The notes beneath the pieces were generated by a model, which worked only from the letters and a program-made list of their open reading frames with translations, was not told where the DNA came from and made no database searches. A program made the translations under genes and the position numbers. Below, one piece after another: positions 41,124-51,686 of a stretch of DNA of 64,000 bases (the stretch's first letter is position 1; each line of letters opens with the position of its first letter). The DNA comes from Mycobacterium sp. 1100029.7 (GTDB lineage: Bacteria > Actinomycetota > Actinomycetes > Mycobacteriales > Mycobacteriaceae), in the NCBI RefSeq assembly GCF_001665235.1, contig NZ_LZSC01000011.1, positions 124,001 to 188,000 on the forward strand, in the 5' to 3' direction.

Positions 41124-41930
41124 CTAGTTATTCCCCCGATTGAATTGGTCGAACCCACCGGCGTCCGCACTCGAGTCGACGGGAGCCGCCGAGCCGCGCT
41201 GGCCGAGTTCCTCCAGCTGGGACTCGAGGTAGGTCTTGAGGCGGGTGCGGTATTCGCGTTCGAAGGTGCGCAGCTGCTCGAGACGGCCCTCCAGCACGGT
41301 GCGCTGCTGGTTGATGGTGCCCATGATCTCGGAGTGCTTGCGTTCGGCATCGGCCTGCAGGGCGTCGGCCTTCTCCTGGGCCTGACGCAGCTGGGTCTCG
41401 GAGCGGGTCTGCGCGTCGGCCAGCATCGCGTCCGCACGCTGGCGGGCGTCGGTGACGGTGGTTTCGGCGGTCTGCCGGGCCTCGGTGAGGATCTGGTCGG
41501 CGTTGGCGCGCGCGTCGGAGAGCAGCTTGTCCGACTCGGCCTGCGCACTGCTGGTCAGCCGGTCGGCGGTGTCCTGGGCCAGGCTCAGCACCCGGGCGGC
41601 CTTGAGGGCCTGCTCCTCGTTGGTGCCGGTCGCTGCCGGTGCCGGGGCGGGCGCGGCCTTGACGGGTTCCGGCTCGGGCTCGGGCTCGAAGACAGGGGCG
41701 GCGGGGGCGGCCTGAGCAGCGGGGGCAGCAGCGGCGCCGCCACCGGCGGCCAGTTCGCGGTCCAGCTCCTCGACCCGCTGGCGCAGATCAGCGTTCTCTT
41801 CGATGAGCCGCGTCAGCTCGTTTTCCACCAGGTCGAGGAACGCGTCGACCTCGTCCTCGTTGTAACCGCGCTTGCCAATAGGCGGCTTACTGAACGCCAC
41901 ATTGTGGACGTCGGCTGGTGTAAGCGGCAT
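41124..41930 (-). CDS. wag31: DivIVA-family polar growth protein Wag31
   Basis: A 268-residue coiled-coil protein that marks the cell poles and directs tip growth in mycobacteria. The N-terminal DivIVA domain is typical: [20 protein letters not shown] then [27 protein letters not shown] Pro/Ala-rich linker (about residues 60-105) and a long coiled coil follow ([31 protein letters not shown] onward), rich in Ala, Asp, Gln and Glu. The C-terminus ends with a short tail after [13 protein letters not shown]. The ATG at 41930 is clear. The AT-rich gap upstream probably contains its own promoter. Confidence 0.96.
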   Translation of the reverse strand: MPLTPADVHNVAFSKPPIGKRGYNEDEVDAFLDLVENELTRLIEENADLRQRVEELDRELAAGGGAAAAPAAQAAPAAPVFEPEPEPEPVKAAPAPAPAATGTNEEQALKAARVLSLAQDTADRLTSSAQAESDKLLSDARANADQILTEARQTAETTVTDARQRADAMLADAQTRSETQLRQAQEKADALQADAERKHSEIMGTINQQRTVLEGRLEQLRTFEREYRTRLKTYLESQLEELGQRGSAAPVDSSADAGGFDQFNRGNN

Positions 41931-42034
41931 TTGTTCGTCCCCTCAAGTTCCTGTCAAACGTTCTGGAAAGTGTAGAACGGAGTGGCAGCGGTTGTGCAAC
42001 TGCCGCCCATCCTGTCACACCAGACCCGGCGGTC

Positions 42035-42120
42035 GCCGATTAGCCCAATAAATAAGAATCAATTTCAAACACTAAGAGCCATAAAATCCCAATCCTCAGA
42101 ATTTGCAAATCGCGCGCATC
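42035..42120. other. AT-rich intergenic stretch upstream of wag31
   Basis: Between the wag31 start (41930) and the yggT stop (42169) about 85 nt are strikingly AT-rich for this genome (for example AATAAATAAGAATCAATTTC at 42048-42067). No ORF or strong hairpin was found. It probably contains the wag31 promoter or an upstream element on the minus strand. Confidence 0.5.
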
Positions 42121-42168
42121 AAACCGAGGCCTAACCGTGGCCAAACCGTCGCTTCGAGTCGAACGGGC

Positions 42169-42459
42169 TTACGCCGCGGCCCCGAAAGCCAGCTGCATGC
42201 CGATGAACGCGACCAGCAAGAGCACCATGATGGACAGGTCGAACCGGACCGCCCCGATGGTGAGCTGAGGAATGAGCCGACGCAGCAGTTTCACCGGCGG
42301 ATCGGTGATCGACATGATGATCTCGAGGATCACCACGGTGATGCCGGTGGGATGCCAGTCACGGCTGAACGAGCGGATGAACTCGACGACGACGCGAGCG
42401 ATGAGCAGCAGCCAAAAGATGAACAGCGCAAACCCAAGGATCTGAAAGAACAGCACCAA
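42169..42459 (-). CDS. YggT family membrane protein
   Basis: A 96-residue protein with two YggT-type hydrophobic halves: MVLFFQILGFALFIFWLLLI near the N-terminus and MVLLLVAFIGMQLAF near the C-terminus, separated by DWHPTGITVVILEIIMSITDPPVKLLRRLIP, the conserved YggT loop. The family is conserved beside sepF and wag31 in many Gram-positive bacteria, and its role may be linked to division or osmotic response. Confidence 0.9.
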   Translation of the reverse strand: MVLFFQILGFALFIFWLLLIARVVVEFIRSFSRDWHPTGITVVILEIIMSITDPPVKLLRRLIPQLTIGAVRFDLSIMVLLLVAFIGMQLAFGAAA

Positions 42460-42589
42460 CGAGAGCCCGACCTTAACGATGTGATGTCAACCGCCGCGCG
42501 ATAGCGCAGCACTGGCAAGCGTACCGACTCACCTCTGCGCGGACATCTCACATGCGCCGCATCGGCAGTCGCAGTGGAACCCAAACGAC

Positions 42590-42614
42590 TGACCCCGCCG
42601 TGGCGGCGGGGTCA
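42590..42614 (-). terminator. Strong hairpin after sepF, probable terminator
   Basis: TGACCCCGCC-GTGGC-GGCGGGGTCA is a perfect 10-bp inverted repeat with a 5-nt loop. It begins 7 nt past the sepF stop on the minus strand and precedes yggT. Only a weak T-rich stretch follows (TCGTTTGGG), as is common for mycobacterial terminators. Confidence 0.65.
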
Positions 42615-42621
42615 GATTCGT

Positions 42622-43269
42622 CTATTGGTAAGCGTAGAAGCCGGTTTCGGCGATCCGCCGGCGCTCTTCCGGCGTCACGTCGACGTCGGCCGGAGAGAGG
42701 AGGAACACCTTGGTCGCGACCTTGTCGAACGAGCCGCGCAGGGCGAAGGCCAACCCGGCCGCAAAGTCCACCAGCCGTTTCGCGTCGGCGTTGTCCATCG
42801 ACACCAGGTCCATGATCACCGGGGTGCCGTCGCGGAACCGCTCGCCGATGGTGCGGGCCTCGCTGTAGTCCTTGGGCCGCAGCGTGGTGATCTTCGACAG
42901 CGGGTGGCCCTCTTCGAACATCATCGCCATCCGGCGCGGGTCCATGGCCAGGGCGCCACGGGTGGAGTTGCGCAGCCACGAGCCCAGGCGCGGCCGGCTC
43001 ATCTCCGGGCCGCGGTCGAACTCGCGCGGGTGCACGGCGCCGTAGCGCGGCTCGTCCGCGTAGCCGCCGCGGTAGCCGGCCGGCGGGTAGTCGCCGGCGT
43101 CGCCGCGGGGGTCGTCGTAGTCGTGGCCTTCGTAACCGCGGCCATAGCCGTCATCGAAACGAGGACGCGGAAAACCACGCGACGGCGCGCGGTCGTCGTA
43201 GTACTCGTCCTCGTAGTCGTCCATTGGGGCCATACCGAAATAGGCCTTGACCTTATGCAGTGTGCTCAT
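42622..43269 (-). CDS. sepF: Cell division protein SepF
   Basis: A 215-residue protein that anchors and bundles FtsZ at the membrane. It starts with an amphipathic membrane-binding helix ([16 protein letters not shown]), followed by an acidic and Arg/Gly/Tyr-rich disordered linker (residues 17-105), and then the compact SepF core ([53 protein letters not shown]). It sits between yggS and yggT as usual in actinobacteria. Confidence 0.95.
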   Translation of the reverse strand: MSTLHKVKAYFGMAPMDDYEDEYYDDRAPSRGFPRPRFDDGYGRGYEGHDYDDPRGDAGDYPPAGYRGGYADEPRYGAVHPREFDRGPEMSRPRLGSWLRNSTRGALAMDPRRMAMMFEEGHPLSKITTLRPKDYSEARTIGERFRDGTPVIMDLVSMDNADAKRLVDFAAGLAFALRGSFDKVATKVFLLSPADVDVTPEERRRIAETGFYAYQ

Positions 43270-43336
43270 TGCGTATGACCCTTCTAGCCCCTGGGATTTC
43301 TGTTGTCTGTGATGAAGGTGTGACTACAGTGACTAC

Positions 43337-44125
43337 TCACGGTGACGGTAGCCGCCGCGGACCCATTAACGCGGTACCGACACGCACACACGTCGAACCG
43401 TGTTTTACGGCAATTTCGAAATCGTTGGACATGCCGGCGGACAAGCCGACCGCGTCCGGATGTGCTTCCAGAATCCGCCGGTGCTCGGATTGCAGCCGGT
43501 CAAAGGCGGCTTCGGGGTCGGCGTCCAACGGCGGCACGGCCATCACCCCCACCAGCTCCAGGCCCGCGGAGTCCGCCACCTGGGCGCACACCTCGTCGAC
43601 GGCGCCCGGTGCGCCGATGTCGATGCCACCGCGCGACACGTCACCGTCGAGACTGACCTGAACGTAGACGCGCAACGGGTGTTGTCGCTCACCCTCGTCC
43701 AGCGTCGCCGTGACCGCCCGGTCGAGCGCGGCCGCCAGTGCCGTGCTGTCGATCGAGTGTGCGGTGTGCGCCCAGCGCGCCAGCGAACGCGCCTTCTTGC
43801 GCTGAATCTGTCCCACCATGTGCCAGTGCAGCTCTCGCGAATCAGCCTGCGCGTAACTGTGCGCCAACCTAGTGACTTCGGCCACCTTTGCCGACGCTTC
43901 TTGTTCCCGAGATTCGCCCACGGAACGACAACCCAATCGAGACAAAATCGCGACATCGGTTGCCGGAAAGAATTTGGTAATTGGAAGAAGTTCAATTTCA
44001 CCGACATTGCGACCCGCCGCTTCCGCGGCCATCGCTAGTCGCGAACGCACCGCCGCCAAGGCGTGCGTCAATTCAGTTTCGCGGTGGCCCGCACCCGATC
44101 GCGAGTCCAGCGGAACCCCTGCCAT
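43337..44125 (-). CDS. YggS family PLP-binding protein (PLP homeostasis)
   Basis: A 262-residue alanine-racemase-N-like protein. The PLP Lys lies in LLPITKFFPA, GCRSVGESREQEASAK and the phosphate-binding GLSAGMSNDFEIAVKHGSTCVRVGTALMG are conserved. The family maintains free PLP levels and has no racemase activity. The ATG at 44125 (MAGVPLDSRSG) lies 5 nt after the yfiH stop; longer starts would overlap yfiH. Confidence 0.93.
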   Translation of the reverse strand: MAGVPLDSRSGAGHRETELTHALAAVRSRLAMAAEAAGRNVGEIELLPITKFFPATDVAILSRLGCRSVGESREQEASAKVAEVTRLAHSYAQADSRELHWHMVGQIQRKKARSLARWAHTAHSIDSTALAAALDRAVTATLDEGERQHPLRVYVQVSLDGDVSRGGIDIGAPGAVDEVCAQVADSAGLELVGVMAVPPLDADPEAAFDRLQSEHRRILEAHPDAVGLSAGMSNDFEIAVKHGSTCVRVGTALMGPRRLPSP

Positions 44126-44130
44126 ACCGG

Positions 44131-44910
44131 TCACTCCATCCAGACCAGCGACGCCAGCCGGCCCGTCGGCGCGTCCCGGCGGTGACTGAACAGCGCCGGG
44201 TCGGCCACCGTGCAGCGCGGATCGATGTCGATCGAGGTGACACCCAAATCCCTTAGCTGACAAGCGATTCCGGCCCTAAGGTCGAGACCGGGGGTGCCGC
44301 GCACGGTGGTGGTGCGGCTGCCCGGCAACGCCGCCTCGACTTCGTCGGCCATCACCGCGGGCACTTCGTAGTGAGCTCCGCTGACCGCGGGACCAAGCAG
44401 CGCCGAGATGTCGCCGGCTTGGGCACCCAACTCCAGCATCGTCTCGACCGTTCGGGTGACGATTCCGCGCTGCGCGCCGACGCGCCCGGCATGCACCGCC
44501 GCGGCCACCCCCGCCCGCGCATCGGCCAGCAGTACGGGCACACAGTCGGCCGTCACCACCGCCAGTGCCAGGCGCGCGGTGCGGGTCACCAACGCGTCGG
44601 TGTCGTCGAACGCGACGTCACGGGCTCCGTCGACGACTTCGACCCGGGTGCCGTGCACCTGGTTCATCCACACCACCCGGCTGGGCTTCAGTCCGATCGC
44701 GCGCGCCAGCCGGGTCCGGTTGGCGGCCACCGCCGCCGGATCGTCCCCGACATGGTCGCCGAGGTTGAAGCTGTCGAAGGGGGGTTTGGAGACACCGCCC
44801 GCGCGGGTGGTCGTCACTCGCCGGATGCGAACGTTCACCGAACCAGTATCGGAGATGGCATGTCGGCCAGCCGTTCCCGCCTCGTGAGCAGGGCCGGAGG
44901 TCGCGCGCAT
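44131..44910 (-). CDS. YfiH family protein (purine nucleoside phosphorylase-like, formerly laccase domain)
   Basis: A 259-residue protein. Signature elements: WMNQVHGTRV, VTADCVPVLLAD and AAVHAGRVGAQRGIV, with the zinc-binding His/Cys set; FSHRRDAPTGR is the typical C-terminal motif. The family acts on purine nucleosides in vitro, and a link to peptidoglycan quality control is known for YfiH. The ATG at 44910 is 7 nt after the ftsZ stop; a GTG at 44838 (VNVRIRRVTTT) is the alternative. Confidence 0.88.
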   Translation of the reverse strand: MRATSGPAHEAGTAGRHAISDTGSVNVRIRRVTTTRAGGVSKPPFDSFNLGDHVGDDPAAVAANRTRLARAIGLKPSRVVWMNQVHGTRVEVVDGARDVAFDDTDALVTRTARLALAVVTADCVPVLLADARAGVAAAVHAGRVGAQRGIVTRTVETMLELGAQAGDISALLGPAVSGAHYEVPAVMADEVEAALPGSRTTTVRGTPGLDLRAGIACQLRDLGVTSIDIDPRCTVADPALFSHRRDAPTGRLASLVWME

Positions 44911-44917
44911 GTCCGGG

Positions 44918-46081
44918 TCAGCGACGCATGAAGGGCGGCACATCGACGTCGTCGTCATCGCCGCCGATACTCAACGTCGCGCCGTTGGTGTGCACCGGCA
45001 CGCTGACCGCGTCGACCGGCTCGAACAGCGTCGAGGTGAGCTTGCCCGCCTTGGCCGATTCGATCCGGTGCGCGCCGCCGGTGGTTTTCTCGTCCTTGTC
45101 GGCGTTGTTGCCGATCACGGGTTTGCGTCCGGGGCCGGCCGCGTCGAAGCCCGCCGCGATCACGGTGACGCGCACCTCGTCGCCCAGCGAGTCGTCGATC
45201 ACCGTTCCGAAGATGATGTTGGCGTCCTGGTGGGCGGCGTCCTGCACCAGCGACGCCGCTTCGTTGATCTCGAACAGGCCCAGGTCACTACCGCCGGCGA
45301 TCGACATCAGCACGCCCTGGGCGCCCTCCATCGAGGCCTCCAGCAACGGGGAGTTGATCGCGATCTCGGCGGCCTTGAGCGAGCGGCCCTCGCCGCGGGC
45401 CGAACCGATGCCCATCAGCGCGGTGCCCGCGCCGGACATGATGCCCTTGACGTCGGCGAAGTCGACGTTGATCAGACCGGGCGTGGTGATCAGGTCGGTG
45501 ATGCCCTGGACACCGTTGAGCAGCACCTCGTCGGCGCTGCGGAAGGCGTCCATCAGCGATACCGCGGCGTCGCCCATCTGCAGCAGCCGGTCGTTCGGGA
45601 TCACGATCAGGGTGTCGCAGCTCTCGCGCAGCGAGCCGATGCCGTTTTCGGCCTGGTTGCTGCGTCGCTTGCCCTCGAATGAGAACGGCCGGGTGACCAC
45701 GCCGACGGTCAGCGCGCCCAGCTTGCGCGCGATGCTGGCTACGACGGGCGCCCCGCCGGTGCCGGTGCCGCCGCCCTCACCGGCGGTGACGAACACCATG
45801 TCGGCGCCGCGCAGCAGCTCCTCGATCTCGTCCTTGGCGTCCTCGGCGGCCTTGCGCCCGACCTCGGGGTCGGCGCCGGCGCCCAATCCGCGGGTGGAGT
45901 CGCGGCCCACGTCGAGCTTGACGTCGGCATCGCTCATCAACAGTGCCTGCGCATCGGTGTTGATCGCGATGAACTCCACGCCCTTGAGGCCCTGTTCGAT
46001 CATTCGGTTGACGGCGTTGACGCCGCCACCACCGATACCCACGACCTTGATGACGGCCAGGTAGTTATGCGGGGGGGTCAT
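44918..46081 (-). CDS. ftsZ: Cell division GTPase FtsZ
   Basis: A 387-residue tubulin-like GTPase forming the Z ring. The GTP-binding G box is GEGGGTGTG, and the T7 catalytic loop is in [10 protein letters not shown]. The C-terminal peptide [10 protein letters not shown] is the conserved binding site for FtsW and SepF in mycobacteria. Compared with the tuberculosis sequence as I recall it, the variable linker has a short polar insertion ([10 protein letters not shown]) before GGAHRIE. The start has two adjacent ATGs (46084, 46081); GGAGG lies upstream and the [10 protein letters not shown] form is used. Confidence 0.97.
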   Translation of the reverse strand: MTPPHNYLAVIKVVGIGGGGVNAVNRMIEQGLKGVEFIAINTDAQALLMSDADVKLDVGRDSTRGLGAGADPEVGRKAAEDAKDEIEELLRGADMVFVTAGEGGGTGTGGAPVVASIARKLGALTVGVVTRPFSFEGKRRSNQAENGIGSLRESCDTLIVIPNDRLLQMGDAAVSLMDAFRSADEVLLNGVQGITDLITTPGLINVDFADVKGIMSGAGTALMGIGSARGEGRSLKAAEIAINSPLLEASMEGAQGVLMSIAGGSDLGLFEINEAASLVQDAAHQDANIIFGTVIDDSLGDEVRVTVIAAGFDAAGPGRKPVIGNNADKDEKTTGGAHRIESAKAGKLTSTLFEPVDAVSVPVHTNGATLSIGGDDDDVDVPPFMRR

Positions 46082-46174
46082 CATCTCGTCTTCCTCCCAG
46101 GTGGGGATTCGGTTTCTCTGGTCTTCGACGGCCCCCCTGGCAAACCCTCAACCTCAACCATAGAGTTAGAGTTA

Positions 46175-46180
46175 TGTCAA
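46175..46180 (-). promoter_or_regulatory. TTGACA element, possible -35 of an ftsZ promoter
   Basis: On the minus strand TTGACA, a perfect -35 consensus, lies about 95 nt upstream of the ftsZ start in the AT-richer part of the ftsQ-ftsZ gap. A TATGGT follows at a spacing that is short (about 12 nt), and no ideal -10 at 17 nt was found. The ftsZ gene of mycobacteria is known to have its own promoters in this gap. Confidence 0.35.
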
Positions 46181-46285
46181 GTAGTTCCGTGCAACCAGAA
46201 CGGTATGGGTCCGACGCGCACTAACCCTGCAGGCGCGCCGACGCGCGTTGCGGTTTTTTCGGCGCCGCGCGACCGTCCCGCGAAC

Positions 46286-46331
46286 GTCACGCCAGCGTCG
46301 CATTCGGGCGCGAGTGTTGCGCCGGCGTGAC
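46286..46331. repeat. Inverted repeat in the ftsQ-ftsZ gap
   Basis: GTCACGCC (46286-46293) and GGCGTGAC (46324-46331) form perfect 8-bp arms around a 30-nt GC-rich centre. The element begins about 10 nt past the ftsQ stop. It may act as an attenuator or terminator between ftsQ and ftsZ, or be a copy of a dispersed mycobacterial palindromic repeat. Confidence 0.45.
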
Positions 46332-46340
46332 TCTCGGCAG

Positions 46341-47276
46341 CTACTTGACGGTGGGCAGATCCGGACTGGACACGTCGTAGGTCTTACCCGGCTGGGTCAG
46401 CAGCGCGGCCAGCTTCTCGGCCTTCTCGTCCGTGCGGTCGGTGGTCCCCCAGATCACCACCCGCCCATCGCCGAGGGTGAGCGTGATCGAGGCCAGCGAC
46501 GGCGCCGCGATCCGACCGACCTGGCCCGCGACCTCGGGGCGCAACGCCAGCAGCACCTGCAAGGCGGCCTTGGTGGTCGGGTCGGCCGGCCCGGGGTTGG
46601 CGACGTCGATGTACGGCAGTGCCGGTGGCGGCGGGCCGGTCGCGAAGTCGACGCCGTCGCGGTCGAACAGGTGCGGGCCGTCGGGAAAGTCCTTGACTAC
46701 CACCGGAACCCGCTCGACGACCGTGATGCGCAGCGCCGACGGGTACTGCCGCTGCACCCGGGCGCTGGCCACCCGGCGGATCGCGGCCACCCGGTCGGCC
46801 ACCCGGTTGGTGTTGATCTGCAGCAACGGCGTGCCGACCCGCACCTGCGCGGCGTCCAGGACCTCTTCGCGGGTGACCGCGCCGGTGCCGGTGACCACGA
46901 TGTTGCGCGCCGACATCACCGGCGTGAAGTACAGGATCAGCGCCAGTCCGACCCCGACGACGATCAGCAGGACCGTGGCCAGCAGCATCTTCAGCCCCCG
47001 GACCACCCCGCGTGCGGGCTTTTTCGCGGAGTCGGCCCCGCCGATGCGGCCGCTGGCCCGGCGCTTGGCCTCGCGGCGCGCCTCCTCGATCGCGGTGGCC
47101 CGGGCCTGCGCGGCGCGACGCTCGGCGCGTTCCCGGCGTTCGCGCCGCCGCGGCCCTTCGAACTCGGCCGGCTCGGCGTCCGGTTGCGCGGTGTCCGGTT
47201 GCGCCTCGTCGACCGGAATCGGCTCGGTGATCGCGCTGTCGGCGGGTGTGGTGTCGCTGGGCTCGGTCATCACCAC
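46341..47276 (-). CDS. ftsQ: Cell division protein FtsQ
   Basis: A 311-residue bitopic division protein. A charged cytoplasmic N-terminus (about 95 residues, rich in Arg and Glu) precedes one membrane helix ([21 protein letters not shown]). The extracytoplasmic POTRA domain follows ([59 protein letters not shown]), then the beta domain. The ATG at 47276 overlaps the murC end by 7 nt. Confidence 0.94.
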   Translation of the reverse strand: MVMTEPSDTTPADSAITEPIPVDEAQPDTAQPDAEPAEFEGPRRRERRERAERRAAQARATAIEEARREAKRRASGRIGGADSAKKPARGVVRGLKMLLATVLLIVVGVGLALILYFTPVMSARNIVVTGTGAVTREEVLDAAQVRVGTPLLQINTNRVADRVAAIRRVASARVQRQYPSALRITVVERVPVVVKDFPDGPHLFDRDGVDFATGPPPPALPYIDVANPGPADPTTKAALQVLLALRPEVAGQVGRIAAPSLASITLTLGDGRVVIWGTTDRTDEKAEKLAALLTQPGKTYDVSSPDLPTVK

Positions 47277-48736
47277 ACCCCGGCCTGACCGGGCGCGCTG
47301 CGGTTAGCGCGCACCCGCAGCGCGTTGACGATCTCGGGGCCCAGCAGCGTCACGTCACCGGCGCCCATCGTCACGATGACGTCGCCTGGACCGGCGGCCG
47401 CGGCCACCTGCTCGGCGGCGGCGGAGAAATTCGGCAGGTAACGCGCCGGCACCGTGACGTGCTCGGCGACGCTGGCCCCACTCACACCGGTCAGCGGCTG
47501 TTCGCGGGCGCCGTACACGTCGAGCACGAACACCTCGTCGGCGCCGTCCAGCGCATGACCGAACTCGGCCGCGAATGCCTTTGTGCGCGAATACAAATGG
47601 GGTTGGAACACCACCAGCGCCCGGCCTGCGCCACCCTGCTCGAGAACCGTGCGCACCGCCGACAGCGTCGCAGCGATCTCGGTCGGATGGTGGGCGTAGT
47701 CGTCGAACACCCGCACCGACCCGACCATTCCGACCAGTTCGAAGCGGCGCCGCACACCCTCGAAACCGGCCAGCCCGTCGAGCACCTCGTCGGCCGGGGC
47801 GCCGACCTCGACCGCGGCCAGCAGCGCGCCCAGCGCGTTCAGCGCCATATGCCGTCCCGGCACCGAGAGCCGCATCACCCGCACCGGCGCATCACCCAGC
47901 CGGATGGCGGCCACGGCGCCGGTGTCCTGCTGCTCCCAGGACAACAGCGTGCCCGCCAACCGCGAGTCGGACACGTCTTCGGATCCGCTCCCGTAGCGCA
48001 GCACCCGGATACCTAATTCGCTGCTGCGCCGGGCCAGCGCCGCCGCGCCGGGGTCGTCGGTGCACACCACCAGGGCGCCGCCGGGCGCCAACCGCTCCAC
48101 AAAGGCGTCGAACACGGCGACGTAGGCCTCTTCGCTGCCATAGAAGTCCAGGTGGTCGGCCTCGATGTTGGTGACGACCGCGACGTCGGGCGTGTATTCG
48201 AGCAGCGAGCCGTCGCTTTCGTCGGCCTCGGCGACAAAGGTGTCACCGCTGCCGTGGTGGGCGTTGGTGCCGGCCTCGCCCAGATCGCCACCGACGGCGA
48301 ACGACGGATCGCGCCCGCAGTGCTGCAGCGCAACGATCAGCATCGACGTCGTCGTGGTCTTGCCGTGGGTGCCGGTGACCATCAGCGCGGTGCGCCCGTC
48401 CATCAGCATTGCCAGCACGGCCGGGCGCAGCAGCAGCGGAATGCCGCGCCGCCGGGCTTCGACCAGCTCGGGATTGGTTTTCGGGATGGCGGCGTGCGTG
48501 GTGACCACCGCGGTCGGGCCGCCGGGCAGCAGATCCAGCGATGAGGGGTCGTGCCCAATGCGGATCAGCGCGCCCCGGGCCCGCAGCGCGTGCACGCCGC
48601 GGGATTCCTTGGCATCCGACCCGGACACCTGCGCGCCGCGGTCCAGCAAGATGCGGGCGATGCCCGACATCCCGGCGCCCCCGATGCCGACCATGTGCAC
48701 CCGCTCCAGTTCGGGCGGCAGCTGGTTGGCGGTCAC
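47270..48736 (-). CDS. murC: UDP-N-acetylmuramate-L-alanine ligase MurC
   Basis: A 488-residue ATP-dependent ligase adding L-Ala to UDP-MurNAc. The UDP-binding Rossmann start is [15 protein letters not shown]. The ATP P-loop is [31 protein letters not shown] and [10 protein letters not shown] mark the central and C-terminal domains. The GTG start at 48736 overlaps the murG end as GTGA. No frameshift. Confidence 0.96.
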   Translation of the reverse strand: MTANQLPPELERVHMVGIGGAGMSGIARILLDRGAQVSGSDAKESRGVHALRARGALIRIGHDPSSLDLLPGGPTAVVTTHAAIPKTNPELVEARRRGIPLLLRPAVLAMLMDGRTALMVTGTHGKTTTTSMLIVALQHCGRDPSFAVGGDLGEAGTNAHHGSGDTFVAEADESDGSLLEYTPDVAVVTNIEADHLDFYGSEEAYVAVFDAFVERLAPGGALVVCTDDPGAAALARRSSELGIRVLRYGSGSEDVSDSRLAGTLLSWEQQDTGAVAAIRLGDAPVRVMRLSVPGRHMALNALGALLAAVEVGAPADEVLDGLAGFEGVRRRFELVGMVGSVRVFDDYAHHPTEIAATLSAVRTVLEQGGAGRALVVFQPHLYSRTKAFAAEFGHALDGADEVFVLDVYGAREQPLTGVSGASVAEHVTVPARYLPNFSAAAEQVAAAAGPGDVIVTMGAGDVTLLGPEIVNALRVRANRSAPGQAGVW

Positions 48737-49971
48737 GGCGTTCTCCCGGCCCCCCGGCCGGACGCAGGCTTTCCGGGCCCGCCAGCACGTGCCCGCCGCG
48801 CGAGGTCCAGCGCCGCCTCGGCGACCTGGCGCGCCGCATCTCGATGCCCAACCAGGGTGGCGGCCGCGGTCATCGCCGCCAGCCGCGGCGGGTCGGTGAG
48901 CAACCCGGCCACCTCCCGGGCGACCAGCTCCGGGGTCAGCACGTCGTCGGGCACCACCATGCCGCCGCCGGCGTGCACCACCGGCAGCGCGTTGAGCCGC
49001 TGCTCGCCGTTGCCGATCGGAAGCGGCACGTAGATGGCGGGCAGGCCGACGGCGGACACCTCGGCGACCGTCATCGCCCCGGAACGGCAGATGGCCAAGT
49101 CGGCGGCCGCGTACGCCAAGTCCATCCGGTCGAGGTAGGGCACCGCCCGGTACGGCGGCTCGCCGTCTCGAGGTTCACGCAGGTCGAGGGTGTTCTTGGG
49201 GCCGTGCGCGTGCAGCACCGAGACGCCTGCCGCGGCCAGGTCGCCCGCCGCCGCCGACACCGCGCGATTCAGCGAGACCGCGCCCTGCGAGCCGCCGAAC
49301 ACCAGCAGCACCCGGGCGTCGTCGGCGAACCCGAAGTACCGGCGGGCTTCGGCCCGCAGCGCCGCGCGGTCCAGCGTGGTCAGCGCCGCCCGGATCGGCA
49401 CCCCGACCACCTCGGCGCGGCGCAACCCGGAATCCGGCACCGCCGACAGAATCCGGTCCGCGCTGCGGGCGCCGACCCGATTGGCCAGCCCGGCGCGGGC
49501 GTTGGCCTCGTGGATCACCACCGGGATACGACGTCGCATCCCGGGGATACCGCGGGCCGCGAGGTAGGCCGGCAGGGCCACGTACCCACCGAAACCCACC
49601 ACCACGTCGGCGCCGACGGCGTCGAGCACGCTGCGGGTCTCCCGGACCGCGCGCCACACCCGCGGTGGCAGCCGGGCCAGGTCGCCGCTGGGTTTACGCG
49701 GCAGCGGTACCGGGGTGATCAGTTCGAGGTGGTAGCCACGTTCGGGCACCAGCCGGGTCTCGAGGCCGCGCGCGGTACCCAGCGCGGTGATCCGGACGTC
49801 GGGATCCAACGCGGTCAGGGCGTCGGCGACGGCCATCGCGGGCTCCACATGGCCGGCGGTGCCGCCGCCGGCCAGCACGACCGACAGCCGAGAAGGCACC
49901 GGTGATGCGGCACCGGCGGGCGAGGGATTTACCCCCTGCCCGCCGGTCGACTCCGTGATCTGGTGGTTCAC
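48733..49971 (-). CDS. murG: UDP-GlcNAc:lipid I N-acetylglucosaminyltransferase MurG
   Basis: A 412-residue GT28 enzyme making lipid II on the inner face of the membrane. The N-terminal lipid-binding loop is [18 protein letters not shown], with [39 protein letters not shown] and the donor site [34 protein letters not shown]. The GTG at 49971 overlaps the ftsW stop; about 25 residues before the first Rossmann strand are extra and variable. Confidence 0.96.
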   Translation of the reverse strand: MNHQITESTGGQGVNPSPAGAASPVPSRLSVVLAGGGTAGHVEPAMAVADALTALDPDVRITALGTARGLETRLVPERGYHLELITPVPLPRKPSGDLARLPPRVWRAVRETRSVLDAVGADVVVGFGGYVALPAYLAARGIPGMRRRIPVVIHEANARAGLANRVGARSADRILSAVPDSGLRRAEVVGVPIRAALTTLDRAALRAEARRYFGFADDARVLLVFGGSQGAVSLNRAVSAAAGDLAAAGVSVLHAHGPKNTLDLREPRDGEPPYRAVPYLDRMDLAYAAADLAICRSGAMTVAEVSAVGLPAIYVPLPIGNGEQRLNALPVVHAGGGMVVPDDVLTPELVAREVAGLLTDPPRLAAMTAAATLVGHRDAARQVAEAALDLARRARAGGPGKPASGRGAGRTP

Positions 49972-51680
49972 CCGTAACGCTGACCTTCCAATGCGCGAGC
50001 GCGCCGTGTGTGACGCTGACCGGCTGGCTGACTGGTTTGATGACCGGCGTGGCGCTGGTCGGCTCCATGATGCCTTGACCGGGGTTCGCCGCGAGAGGCT
50101 GTCCGCGGGTAAGCCGGCCGCGGCGGCGGCTCGGCCTTGCGCGCGCCCTTGCGGGTGGGCGGTTCGGCCCGGCGGGCGGGTGCCTTGCGAGCCCGACCCG
50201 GGGCCGGCGGGCGCGGCGACTGCGGGCGCGATCCCTTGCGGTCGCGGAAGTTCTCGATGCGGGCCGGCGCATACGGCTCGGGCAGCGGCAACCGCAGCAG
50301 CCGGTTCATCTTGTCGTCGCGCCCGGCGCGCAGCGCCGCCACCGCCTCGGGTTCATGCCGGGCTGCGTTGCACATGATGCCGATCATGAAAAGCGTTGCC
50401 GCCGTTGATGTTCCACCGGCAGATATCAAGGGCAGCTGCAGCCCGGTCACCGGCAGCACGCCGATCACGTAGCCGATGTTGATGAAGGCCTGCCCGAGGA
50501 TCCACATCGTCGTGGTGGCGGTCAGCAGCCGCAGGAACGGGTCGGCCGAACGGCGCGCGATCCGCATCCCGGTGTAGGCGAACAGCCCGAACAGCGCCAG
50601 CAGGCCGAACGCACCGATGAAGCCGAGCTCCTCGCCGATGATCGCGAAGATGAAGTCGTTGTGGGCGTTGGGCAGGTAGTTCCATTTGGCGGTGCCCTGG
50701 CCCAGGCCGTCGCCGAAGATGCCGCCGTGCGCCAGCGCGAATTTCGCCTGCCGGGCCTGGTAGCCGGTGTCCATCGGGTCGTTCTCGGGGTTGATCCAGG
50801 AGCGCACCCGGTCCGACCGGTAACCGGCGGACATGGCCAGCACCGCACCGGCCATGAACACCGCGAGCAGCGACGTGCCGAACACCCGCAGCGGCAGACC
50901 TGCGTACCACAGCAGGGCCAGCAGGATGATGCCCATCGACACCGTCTGCCCGAGGTCGGGCTGGGCCACGATCAGCCCCAGCGCGATGACCGCGGCCGGC
51001 ACCAGCGGGACCAGCATTTCGCGCAGCGAGGCGCGCTCCATGCGCCGCGACGCCAGCAGGTGCGCACCCCAGATCGCGAACGCGATCTTGGCCAGCTCGG
51101 AGGGCTGCATCGAGAAGCCCGCCACGACGAACCACTTCCGGGAGCCGTTCGCGAGGTTTCCGATGCCGGGAACCAGCACCAGGACCAGCAGGATGATCGT
51201 GATCACGTACCCGGGGAATGCCACCCGGCGGATGAAGCGCACCGGCAGCCGCATCGAGACGTACAACCCGAAAACGCCGATGACCGTCCACAGCACCTGC
51301 TTGGCGAAGATCACCCACGCCGAGCCGTCGTCACCGTAAGACCGCACCCCGGAGGCCGAGAGCACCATGGTCAGGCCCAGCGTGGTCAGCAACCCGGTGA
51401 TCGCGATGATCAGGTGAAACGACGTCATGGGCCGGCCCAGCCAGGCGCCGAACCGGGCCCGCGGACTCCGCTGCGGGTCCGTGACGCGGGCCTTCGCCGT
51501 TGCCGGGGCCGGCTTGTCGGCCACTTCGGCCACTTCGGCCGCTTCGGGCGTCTCGGCCATTGCGTCCGTCGTCGCCTCGGCCTGATCGGCGACGTTCTCG
51601 GTCGTCCCGCCCGGCTCGGCCGGCGCGGTCTCGGAGTTTTTCTTGCCCCGGCGTAGCCGCCGGGTCAGCGCGTTACCCAC
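49968..51680 (-). CDS. ftsW: Septal peptidoglycan glycosyltransferase FtsW
   Basis: A 570-residue SEDS protein polymerising lipid II with FtsI. About 75 acidic N-terminal residues are followed by ten membrane helices. Conserved SEDS parts: [47 protein letters not shown] and [21 protein letters not shown] long basic C-terminal tail (about 100 residues rich in Arg, Pro and Ala) exceeds the tuberculosis protein by some tens of residues; in mycobacteria this tail binds FtsZ. GTG start. Confidence 0.95.
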   Translation of the reverse strand: MGNALTRRLRRGKKNSETAPAEPGGTTENVADQAEATTDAMAETPEAAEVAEVADKPAPATAKARVTDPQRSPRARFGAWLGRPMTSFHLIIAITGLLTTLGLTMVLSASGVRSYGDDGSAWVIFAKQVLWTVIGVFGLYVSMRLPVRFIRRVAFPGYVITIILLVLVLVPGIGNLANGSRKWFVVAGFSMQPSELAKIAFAIWGAHLLASRRMERASLREMLVPLVPAAVIALGLIVAQPDLGQTVSMGIILLALLWYAGLPLRVFGTSLLAVFMAGAVLAMSAGYRSDRVRSWINPENDPMDTGYQARQAKFALAHGGIFGDGLGQGTAKWNYLPNAHNDFIFAIIGEELGFIGAFGLLALFGLFAYTGMRIARRSADPFLRLLTATTTMWILGQAFINIGYVIGVLPVTGLQLPLISAGGTSTAATLFMIGIMCNAARHEPEAVAALRAGRDDKMNRLLRLPLPEPYAPARIENFRDRKGSRPQSPRPPAPGRARKAPARRAEPPTRKGARKAEPPPRPAYPRTASRGEPRSRHHGADQRHAGHQTSQPAGQRHTRRARALEGQRYG

Positions 51681-51686
51681 ACCCGC

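Noticed and set aside
42552..43278. Several plus-strand frames antisense to sepF
   Set aside because: They lack ribosome sites and domains and mirror the Arg/Asp-rich linker of SepF.
46227..46260. Plus-strand terminator (GCGCG/CGCGC stem followed by TTTTTT)
   Set aside because: No plus-strand gene precedes it; the genes on both sides are on the minus strand. The T run is probably chance.
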